11,790 bases of DNA, from positions 1 through 11,790 of the forward strand of contig JANXXZ010000042.1 in assembly GCA_025350385.1 (NCBI GenBank), in the 5' to 3' direction. The position numbers and the translations under genes were made by a program. The stretch is from Bacteroidales bacterium (lineage in GTDB: Bacteria; Bacteroidota; Bacteroidia; Bacteroidales; UBA4417). The notes under the pieces were generated by a model. That model saw only the letters and a program-made list of their open reading frames with translations. It did no database searches and was not told the DNA's origin. Each line of letters opens with the position of its first letter. Positions within the stretch are counted from its first letter, which is position 1. Positions 5,444 through 11,790 of the stretch are shown here, piece by piece.

Positions 5444-8400
5444 ATGATTCTCTTCTTCCGGAACACCAGCACTCTGTTTGCTGTTCAATATCCCAACGGG
5501 TCGGCAACCGGTGACATACAAAAACTTGAATGGCTTTTCGGCGGCGCCCGGCTCGTAAATGAACAAACGATAGCCGGGTTTTTTATTGGACCCCGCCGCG
5601 AAATGGTTACCCCCTGGAGTACAAATGCAGTGGAGATTACTCAAAACATGGGCATTGCAGGAATAAAGCGCATTGAAGAATTCACGGAGGTTCCTGGTCC
5701 TGACGCCCCTTTTGACCCGATGCTCCAGCGATTGTATGAGGGACTTGACCAGGATATCTTTACTATTATCAAGTTACCTGAACCGATCCTATCCATTGAT
5801 GATATTGCAGCCTATAACAGGAAAGAAGGCCTTGCCCTGAACGAGGAAGAAGTTGCCTATCTTGATGAAGTGAGCGTTAAGCTCGGCCGTAAACTTACGG
5901 ATAGTGAGGTTTTTGGGTTCTCACAGGTAAATTCAGAACATTGCAGGCATAAGATATTCAATGGCACCTTTATTATCGACGGGAATGATCAAGCTGAAAG
6001 CCTTTTTCAGCTTATCCGGAATACGGCTAAGGAAAATCCCGGACATATCGTTTCGGCTTACAAAGACAATGTAGCTTTTATTGATGGTCCATCAGCTGAG
6101 CAGTTTGCCCCGGCCAGTCATGATAAACCTGATTTTTTTGAAACCAGGAACATTGATACCGTCATCTCCCTGAAAGCCGAAACCCATAATTTCCCGACCA
6201 CTGTTGAGCCTTTTAATGGTGCCGCTACCGGTTCAGGTGGCGAAATTCGTGACCGGATGGCAGGAGGGAAGGGGTCTATTCCAATTGCAGGTACGGCAGT
6301 GTATATGACGTCTTACCCGCGGAGCGGTGGTAACCATCAATGGGAAGAGTCAACGGAGCCTCGTCCCTGGTTGTACCAGACCCCGGAAGAAATACTGATC
6401 AAAGCATCGAACGGCGCGAGTGACTTTGGCAATAAATTCGGACAACCCATCATTTGCGGTTCAGTACTCACGTTTGAACATTACGAAAACCGGAAAATGT
6501 TTGGCTTTGATAAGGTCATCATGATGGCCGGGGGAATTGGTTATGCCAAAAGAAGCGACAGCCTGAAAGGACATCCGAAGCCTGGTGACAAGGTGATTGT
6601 AATGGGTGGTGATAATTACCGCATAGGGATGGGCGGAGGAGCCGTTTCATCAGTTGCAACTGGTGAGTACCACAGCGGAATTGAGCTGAATGCCGTCCAG
6701 CGTTCAAACCCGGAGATGCAAAAACGCGTATTCAATGCCATCCGTGCTCTGTCCGAAAGCAATGTGAACCCGATTATTTCAGTTCATGACCATGGTGCCG
6801 GAGGACATCTGAATTCGCTATCGGAACTGGTTGAAGAACAAGGTGGGACAATCGATATGTCAAAGCTTCCGATAGGAGATCCTACCCTTTCGGAAAAAGA
6901 AATTATCGGCAATGAATCGCAGGAACGCATGGGCCTCGTGCTTGGACCACAGGACACAGAATTGATGACGAGAGTATCCGAACGCGAGCGGGCCCCGATA
7001 TACAAAGTCGGTGAAATTACCGGCGATAGGCAGTTTACATTCGAGAATGCTGCAACCGGGGAAAAACCGCTTGATCTTAAACTGGAATACCTTTTCGGGA
7101 AACCGCCCCGCACCATCATCAGGGATATCACTATTAAGGAAAGTTTTAAAAAAATTGAATATGATAGTACAAAGCTTCATGAATATGTAAGCCTGGTTCT
7201 TCAACTGGAATCTGTAGCCTGCAAAGATTGGCTTACCAATAAAGTCGACCGTTCGGTAACCGGACGTATTGCTCTTCAGCAATGTGCCGGTCCTCTCCAA
7301 CTCCCTCTGAATAATATGGGAGTGGTTACCCTTGATTATAAAGGTAAAAAGGGGATAGCAACTTCACTGGGCCATGCACCAGTCAGCGGGATGATTGACC
7401 CTGCCGGAGGTTCTGAGCTTGCCATTGCCGAAGCACTCACCAATATTATCTGGGCCCTGATTGAAGGCGGATTAAGCGGAATTTCGCTTAGTGCCAACTG
7501 GATGTGGCCATGTAAAAATGCAGGCGAAGATGCCCGTCTTTACAAAGCAGTGGAAGCAGCGGGCAAATTTGCAATCGGGCTTGGAATCAATATTCCGACA
7601 GGAAAGGATTCCCTTTCAATGACTCAGAAATATCCTGATGGTAAAGTCGTCATGGCTCCAGGAACCGTCATCATTACCGCTGTGGGAGAAGTAAGCGATG
7701 TTACCCGTTGCGTAACTCCTGTTTTGAAGCCGGAACTTACATCATCGCTCATTTATATCGACTTTTCACAAAGCAGAGCTGAACTTGGAGGAAGCAGTTT
7801 TGCGCAAATGCTGAATCGAATTGGTGAAAAAGCGCCTGCCGTGGCAAAGGCTTCCTGCTTTAAAAATGCATTCAACGCTGTCCAGGAATTGATCAGCCGG
7901 GACATGGTTCTTGCCGGACATGATATCTCGTCAGGCGGGATTATTACAACACTGCTTGAGATGACATTTTCACAGCCGGGAATCGGTATTTCGGCCAACC
8001 TGGATGATCTGGCTGGCTCTGACATAGTCCTGAAATTATTTGCAGAAAACCCGGGGGTGGTGCTCCAGGTAAATGATCTTGATTTTGTGAGTATCTATCT
8101 TCACGAACATGCTCTTTCCTATTCAGTTATAGGTAAACCCGTTCTGAACAGGAAGCTGACCATTAAAAACGCTGGCGAGCAGTATGAATTCGATATTGAC
8201 AGTCTTCGCGATGATTGGTTTCGTACCTCATACCTTCTCGACCGCAGGCAAAGCGGTGAACTTAAGGCTGCTGAGCGTTTCGTAAACTACAAACTCCAGG
8301 AGCGGAAATTCCGGTTTAACAATGATTTCACCGGCAAATATGAACAATATGCCATTGACCCTGACCGCAAAGAAAGGACCGGCATTCGTGCTGCAATTAT

Positions 8401-9133
8401 TCGTGAAAAAGGTTCAAACGGCGACCGCGAGATGGCCTGGTCCCTTTACCTTGCAGGGTTTGACGTGAAGGATGTTCACATGACTGACCTGGTTGCTGGT
8501 CGCGAAACACTCGAAGATATTAACCTTATTGTTTTTGTGGGTGGTTTTTCCAACTCCGATGTATTGGGTTCGGCCAAAGGCTGGGCAGGTGCATTCCTTT
8601 ATAGTGAAAAGGCAAAAAAAACTCTTGATAATTATTATTCACGTGAGGGTACACTCTCACTTGGTGTTTGCAATGGCTGCCAGCTGATGATCGAGTTGGG
8701 GCTTCTTTTCCCCGGACACGAAAAGCAACCCCTTATGCTTCACAATGATACACACAAATATGAATCATCATTCCTTACGGTTGATATTGCTGAAAACAAT
8801 TCTGTAATGTTCAGTACACTTGCCGGTTCTAAACTCGGTATATGGGTAGCACATGGTGAAGGCAAGTTCTGGTTCCCCGAGGAAGAATCGAGATACAATA
8901 TCCCTGCTAAATATTCCAATTCCGAATTCCCTGGAAACCCGAATGGCTCCATGTTTAATGCTGCTTCTGTTTCATCAGATGACGGCCGTCATTTAGCAAT
9001 TATGCCCCACCTTGAACGTTCGTTACTTCCCTGGCAATGGGCTTATTATCCTTCCGAACGTAAAAACGACCTGGTTTCACCCTGGATGGAGGCTTTTGTG
9101 AATGCAAGGGAATGGATTTGGGAGCAACTTTAG
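5444..9133 (+). CDS. purL: Phosphoribosylformylglycinamidine (FGAM) synthase, single-chain
   Basis: Converts FGAR, ATP and glutamine to FGAM, the fourth step of purine synthesis. From ATG 5444 it has 1229 residues, the size of the large single-chain enzyme (PurS-like, PurL and PurQ regions fused) and not the separate PurSQL form. Conserved segments in order are VNSEHCRHKIFNG, ETHNFPTTVEPFNGAATG (Glu246, His248), SVHDHGAGGHLNSLSELVEE, NESQERMGLVL, the second-half SLGHAPVSGMIDPAGG, LSANWMWP, INIPTGKDSLSM and GHDISSGGI. The C-terminal class-I glutaminase domain has nucleophile Cys1076 in GVCNGCQL (codon 8669-8671), an HGEGKF histidine (1137), and His1189/Glu1191 in PHLERS. An ATG at 5426 is in frame, but it overlaps the expected transcription start, so 5444 (MILFFRN) is preferred. 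The gene is intact with no frame break. The next gene, deoD, has its own promoter. Confidence 0.97.
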   Translation: MILFFRNTSTLFAVQYPNGSATGDIQKLEWLFGGARLVNEQTIAGFFIGPRREMVTPWSTNAVEITQNMGIAGIKRIEEFTEVPGPDAPFDPMLQRLYEGLDQDIFTIIKLPEPILSIDDIAAYNRKEGLALNEEEVAYLDEVSVKLGRKLTDSEVFGFSQVNSEHCRHKIFNGTFIIDGNDQAESLFQLIRNTAKENPGHIVSAYKDNVAFIDGPSAEQFAPASHDKPDFFETRNIDTVISLKAETHNFPTTVEPFNGAATGSGGEIRDRMAGGKGSIPIAGTAVYMTSYPRSGGNHQWEESTEPRPWLYQTPEEILIKASNGASDFGNKFGQPIICGSVLTFEHYENRKMFGFDKVIMMAGGIGYAKRSDSLKGHPKPGDKVIVMGGDNYRIGMGGGAVSSVATGEYHSGIELNAVQRSNPEMQKRVFNAIRALSESNVNPIISVHDHGAGGHLNSLSELVEEQGGTIDMSKLPIGDPTLSEKEIIGNESQERMGLVLGPQDTELMTRVSERERAPIYKVGEITGDRQFTFENAATGEKPLDLKLEYLFGKPPRTIIRDITIKESFKKIEYDSTKLHEYVSLVLQLESVACKDWLTNKVDRSVTGRIALQQCAGPLQLPLNNMGVVTLDYKGKKGIATSLGHAPVSGMIDPAGGSELAIAEALTNIIWALIEGGLSGISLSANWMWPCKNAGEDARLYKAVEAAGKFAIGLGINIPTGKDSLSMTQKYPDGKVVMAPGTVIITAVGEVSDVTRCVTPVLKPELTSSLIYIDFSQSRAELGGSSFAQMLNRIGEKAPAVAKASCFKNAFNAVQELISRDMVLAGHDISSGGIITTLLEMTFSQPGIGISANLDDLAGSDIVLKLFAENPGVVLQVNDLDFVSIYLHEHALSYSVIGKPVLNRKLTIKNAGEQYEFDIDSLRDDWFRTSYLLDRRQSGELKAAERFVNYKLQERKFRFNNDFTGKYEQYAIDPDRKERTGIRAAIIREKGSNGDREMAWSLYLAGFDVKDVHMTDLVAGRETLEDINLIVFVGGFSNSDVLGSAKGWAGAFLYSEKAKKTLDNYYSREGTLSLGVCNGCQLMIELGLLFPGHEKQPLMLHNDTHKYESSFLTVDIAENNSVMFSTLAGSKLGIWVAHGEGKFWFPEEESRYNIPAKYSNSEFPGNPNGSMFNAASVSSDDGRHLAIMPHLERSLLPWQWAYYPSERKNDLVSPWMEAFVNAREWIWEQL

Positions 9134-9302
9134 CCATTTTCCGGCCTCATGAAAAACCGGTGTATTAATGTCAGCTAACAGTTATTTGCTTAAAACCTGT
9201 TGAAAGTACTGTGAAGGGTGACTGGATGTGAAGCTGTTATTTGGATGAGAAAACATTTATTTCATGAAACAACCCGGTATTGTTGATAAACTCATTCAGG
9301 TA

Positions 9303-9332
9303 TTGCGGATACCGAATTGTACATTATATTTG
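9303..9332 (+). promoter_or_regulatory. Complete Bacteroidota promoter (-33 TTG, -7 TATATTTG) for deoD
   Basis: TTG at 9303-9305 is separated by exactly 19 bases from TATATTTG at 9325-9332, a full match to the TTG-N19-TAnnTTTG consensus. It lies about 20 bases before the deoD start codon. A short inverted repeat, GGTAT...ATACC (9299-9303 and 9309-9313), overlaps the -33 element, and GGTATTG also occurs at 9276-9282; an operator is possible but unproven. The rest of the 9134-9352 gap shows no gene or convincing terminator. Confidence 0.72.
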
Positions 9333-9352
9333 CACGCATATTTTAAAACGAA

Positions 9353-10060
9353 ATGAGCATTCATATAGAAGCCAAACCAGGAGAAATAGCAGATTTTGTT
9401 TTACTTCCGGGTGACCCCCTCAGGGCAAAACATATTGCAGAGAATCAGTTCGAAAATGCTGTTTGTTATAATAATGTGCGGGGAATGCTTGGCTATACCG
9501 GTTATTATAAAGGCAGGAGAGTTTCGGTCCAGGGAACCGGCATGGGATTGCCTTCGCACATGATTTATGTAAATGAACTCATTGCAGATTATGGAGTGAA
9601 AACCTTGATAAGAGTTGGCACATGCGGTGGAATCAGGGAGGATATTAAACTTCGAGATATTGTAATGGGCCTCAGTGCTTCCACTGATTCTGCAATCATC
9701 GGGAGAACATTCCAGGGGATGACATTTGCTCCTACAGCAAGTTTCAGGCTCGCTTTAAAGGCCTATGAAAATGCCAAAGCCATTGGACTTACGCTGAAGG
9801 CAGGTAACATACTTTCGTCTGATCTTTTTTACCATGATACTGAAAATGGCGATAGTTATGCCATCTGGCGCCGGTATGGCACCCTGGCTGTTGAAATGGA
9901 ATCAGCTGGATTGTATTTGCTGGCTGCAAGTCACAATGTGGAGGCTCTTTCCATTCTCACAGTCAGCGATCACCTTTTAACCGGCGAGCATGTTTCGGCT
10001 GAGGATCGGCAGTCCAATTTTATGCATATGAGTGAACTGGCTCTTTCACTGGCAGTTTAA
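9353..10060 (+). CDS. deoD: Purine nucleoside phosphorylase, DeoD (hexameric) type
   Basis: Phosphorolysis of purine (deoxy)nucleosides to free base and (deoxy)ribose-1-phosphate, for salvage in the cytoplasm. The 235 residues align from end to end with the 239-residue E. coli enzyme. Phosphate-site Gly20, Arg24, Arg43 and Arg87 are at the same numbers; position 90 is Thr instead of the usual Ser, a conservative change. The ribose-site EMES motif is at 181-184. The catalytic Asp is Asp206 in TVSDH, and the partner Arg is Arg219 in EDRQ, both shifted by two. The GTGMGLPS and RVGTCGG family motifs are present. ATG 9353 is preceded by a full Bacteroidota promoter. PurL upstream is in the de novo branch of the same metabolism; the transporter gene follows after 64 bases. 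Confidence 0.96.
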   Translation: MSIHIEAKPGEIADFVLLPGDPLRAKHIAENQFENAVCYNNVRGMLGYTGYYKGRRVSVQGTGMGLPSHMIYVNELIADYGVKTLIRVGTCGGIREDIKLRDIVMGLSASTDSAIIGRTFQGMTFAPTASFRLALKAYENAKAIGLTLKAGNILSSDLFYHDTENGDSYAIWRRYGTLAVEMESAGLYLLAASHNVEALSILTVSDHLLTGEHVSAEDRQSNFMHMSELALSLAV

Positions 10061-10124
10061 GCAATCAACATATACTGCAGTAATCTGATCATGAAGTCTT
10101 TTCAAACTACCAGGAACAATTTGT

Positions 10125-10451
10125 ATGTCGTGGTTCTATTTGTTTATTGCAGGATTCTTTGAGGTCGGCTGGGCTATAGGTATAAAATATACCCATGGAT
10201 GGACCAAACTACTGCCCAGCATCCTTACAATAGTTGCCATGATTCTGAGTTTCTATTTCCTTTCCCTGGCATTAAAAAACCTGCCTATGGGAACGGCGTA
10301 TGCAGTCTGGACCGGCATCGGTACTGTGGGAACTGTAATTTTCGGAATAATTTATTTTAAAGAACCGGCTGATTTATTGCGGATACTATGTATTGTTCTG
10401 ATCGTAACCGGTATTGCGGGGTTGAAATTATTAAGCGAAAGAGCCGGGTAG
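10125..10451 (+). CDS. gdx: SMR-family transporter, Gdx/SugE subtype (guanidinium exporter)
   Basis: Small inner-membrane protein of 108 residues with four predicted helices (about 3-22, 30-50, 56-78 and 84-104), working as an antiparallel dimer that exchanges protons for a cation. The essential Glu13 is present in helix 1. Trp16, Ser42, Tyr59 and Trp62 occupy the positions that form the binding-site network in characterised Gdx guanidinium exporters, and [11 protein letters not shown] in helix 3 is typical of this subtype (formerly SugE) and not of EmrE. The substrate is therefore most likely guanidinium; I infer this from the residues alone. The gene follows deoD by 64 bases with no promoter box visible, so read-through transcription is likely. 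No guanidine riboswitch and no urea-degradation genes are seen beside it. Confidence 0.9.
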   Translation: MSWFYLFIAGFFEVGWAIGIKYTHGWTKLLPSILTIVAMILSFYFLSLALKNLPMGTAYAVWTGIGTVGTVIFGIIYFKEPADLLRILCIVLIVTGIAGLKLLSERAG

Positions 10452-10626
10452 CAAATTATTCAATACAAATAATTAGCAGGAAATCTTGTTTCAATTTTAT
10501 TGTAATTGGCAATCAGCTACTTGTCTAATATTTTTAAAAATGTTTGTTATGTAACGAAATGTTTTTTTAACTTGGACGCGATTTAAAATTTGCTTCAGGC
10601 AATTTCTACATTTCAACCTGATTAAT
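10452..10626. other. AT-rich intergenic region upstream of the SDR gene
   Basis: This 175-base gap holds no coding frame. It contains an AT-only inverted repeat near its left edge (AATTATT...AATAATT) and the palindrome ATTTTTAAAAAT at 10530-10541. TACATTTC at 10607-10614, 13 bases before the SDR start, is one base off the TAnnTTTG box and lacks a correctly spaced TTG. A weak promoter for the SDR gene is likely to lie here, but I cannot fix its position. Confidence 0.4.
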
Positions 10627-11391
10627 ATGCAAAGAACCATATTGATCACTGGTGCAACCAGTGGAATAGGCAAAGCTTGTGCTATCCGTTGCGCAGAACT
10701 TAAGTATCGACTTATAATAACAGGGCGCAGGGAAGACCGTCTTCTTGGGTTGGCTGAGGAATTAAGAAATGAATATGAAATTGAAGTGTTGCCGTTGATT
10801 TTCGATATCAGGCATCGTAAAGAGGTTGAACTGACCATCAATGAATTACCAAGGGAATGGCAAAATATTGACATCCTTGTAAACAATGCCGGATTGGCTT
10901 CAGGATTTTCACTTTTGCAGGAAGGCGATATTGATGACTGGGAAGTGATGATTGATACAAATGTGAAGGGATTACTTTATATAACCCGCCTCATAGCGCC
11001 TCTGATGATTTCGGCCGGTAAAGGGCATATAATCAACATTGGTTCGGTAGCCGGCAAAGAAGTTTATGCAAAAGGGAATGTTTACTGTGCTACTAAGTTC
11101 GCCGTAAATGCACTTACTCAGGGGATGCGGATTGACATGTTACCACATGGTATCAAGGTATCACAGGTTTGCCCGGGTGCGGTTGAGACGGAATTCGCGG
11201 AAGTCCGGCTTAAAGGTGATAAACAAGCTGCTGATAATGTATATAAAGGCTATATTCCGCTCCAGGCTGAGGATATCGCCGAAGCCGTTATCTGGGTGGC
11301 AGGATTACCTGCCCATGTTAATGTAAATGATCTTGTGATCATGCCGACGGCCCAGGCTAGTCCGGGCTATTTGCATAAAGTACTCTGTTAG
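10627..11391 (+). CDS. ydfG: NADP-dependent short-chain dehydrogenase/reductase, YdfG-like
   Basis: Classical SDR oxidoreductase of 254 residues with a Rossmann fold. The cofactor loop TGATSGIG is at 8-15, and GRREDRL (33-39), with basic residues after the second strand, favours NADP(H). NNAG is at 86-89. The catalytic set is complete: Asn112, Ser140 (INIGSVAG), Tyr153 and Lys157 (VYCATKF). Along its length it resembles E. coli YdfG, a 3-hydroxy acid/serine dehydrogenase that also reduces malonic semialdehyde, including the C-terminal LPAHVNVNDLVIMPTAQ stretch typical of that subgroup. The substrate here is inferred from similarity only. The gene stands alone, 175 bases after the transporter and 82 bases before an acyl-CoA synthetase gene on the same strand; a shared transcript is possible. 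Confidence 0.9.
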   Translation: MQRTILITGATSGIGKACAIRCAELKYRLIITGRREDRLLGLAEELRNEYEIEVLPLIFDIRHRKEVELTINELPREWQNIDILVNNAGLASGFSLLQEGDIDDWEVMIDTNVKGLLYITRLIAPLMISAGKGHIINIGSVAGKEVYAKGNVYCATKFAVNALTQGMRIDMLPHGIKVSQVCPGAVETEFAEVRLKGDKQAADNVYKGYIPLQAEDIAEAVIWVAGLPAHVNVNDLVIMPTAQASPGYLHKVLC

Positions 11392-11473
11392 TACCGAAAA
11401 GCACTGAATAATTTTCACTATTGCAACCGGTATATTTTTCATTTTGTCAACCAATTCTTAAAAAGCCATAAAA

Positions 11474-11790
11474 ATGACAAAGGTGACCCGTCTCTTCGAC
11501 CTGCTTCCGCATATAAAAGAAACTTTTATCCTAAAAGATGATTTGCTGGCCGGGAAGGAAAATGACACCTGGACAAAATATTCCATCGATGATTATATCA
11601 ACATATCCTCCCAAATCAGTTATGGCCTGATGGCTCTTGGAATCGGGAAAGGCGATACCGTGGCAACTATCGCAGGGAGTCGCCCCGAATGGAACTTTGC
11701 GGATATGGGGATTTTGCAGGCCGGTGCTATCCATGTTCCGGTATACCCTACCATCAGCGAATCAGATTACCGGTATATCCTGAATCACGC
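11474..11790 (+). CDS. Long-chain fatty acid-CoA ligase (AMP-binding), 3'-truncated
   Basis: N-terminal 105 codons of an adenylate-forming acyl-CoA synthetase, which activates fatty acids with ATP and CoA. The ATG at 11474 gives MTKVTRLFDLLPHIKETF. The sequence continues with the family's early conserved pattern: KYSIDDYINISSQISYGLMALGI, then a GD(K/T)V-like strand, SRPEWNFADMGILQAGAIHVPVYPT and SDYRYILNHA. The P-loop (TSGTTGxPKG) and catalytic motifs lie beyond the window, so activity cannot be judged. The frame is open to the last base. FadD-like long-chain ligases are the best match by pattern, but chain-length specificity cannot be told from this part. The gene may be co-transcribed with the SDR gene 82 bases upstream. 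Confidence 0.9.
   Translation, partial: MTKVTRLFDLLPHIKETFILKDDLLAGKENDTWTKYSIDDYINISSQISYGLMALGIGKGDTVATIAGSRPEWNFADMGILQAGAIHVPVYPTISESDYRYILNH

Noticed and set aside
9134..9165. Intrinsic terminator after purL
   Set aside because: The two CCGG blocks are themselves palindromes and give only a 4-bp stem with no T tract.

Overview
The window looks like chromosomal DNA of a member of the Bacteroidota, probably an environmental Bacteroidales-like lineage; I cannot place it lower than that. The evidence is a secreted protein with a C-terminal type IX secretion (Por) sorting domain, promoters of the Bacteroidota form (TTG, about 19 bases, TAnnTTTG) with no clear Shine-Dalgarno sequences, a stand-alone four-helix-bundle (23S rRNA intervening-sequence protein) gene, and housekeeping proteins of the types usual in that phylum.

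Layout. 2-775 (+) is the 3' part of thioredoxin reductase (trxB). 776-1572 is an unusual island between two convergent genes. It holds a purine-rich tandem array (about 801-958), a four-helix-bundle gene with an in-frame stop (1023-1391) that contains a perfect 13-bp hairpin, and a pyrimidine-rich array built on a strict 8-base period (1455-1566). 1573-3411 (-) is a DeaD/CsdA-type DEAD-box RNA helicase. 3637-5321 (-) is a two-gene transcription unit: a T9SS cargo protein whose stop codon overlaps the start of a small exported protein of unknown function. From a divergent promoter region, 5444-9133 (+) encodes the full-length single-chain FGAM synthase PurL. Then follow, all on +, DeoD-type purine nucleoside phosphorylase (9353-10060), a Gdx/SugE-type small multidrug resistance transporter (10125-10451), a YdfG-like short-chain dehydrogenase (10627-11391), and the first 105 codons of a long-chain acyl-CoA synthetase that runs off the end.

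How it fits together. Most genes are ordinary housekeeping. PurL (de novo purine synthesis) and DeoD (purine salvage) are functional neighbours but have separate promoters. The transporter probably depends on read-through from deoD, since no promoter is visible in the 64-base gap. The most unusual part is the 776-1572 island: each of the two convergent genes runs, just past its stop codon, into an array that is purine-rich in its own sense direction and C/T-rich in the opposite direction. The two arrays share a 10-bp inverted sequence. The gene between them belongs to a family related to ribosomal intervening-sequence proteins and to the Avd proteins of diversity-generating retroelements. Whether the island is a degenerate mobile element or a transcription boundary cannot be settled from this window.
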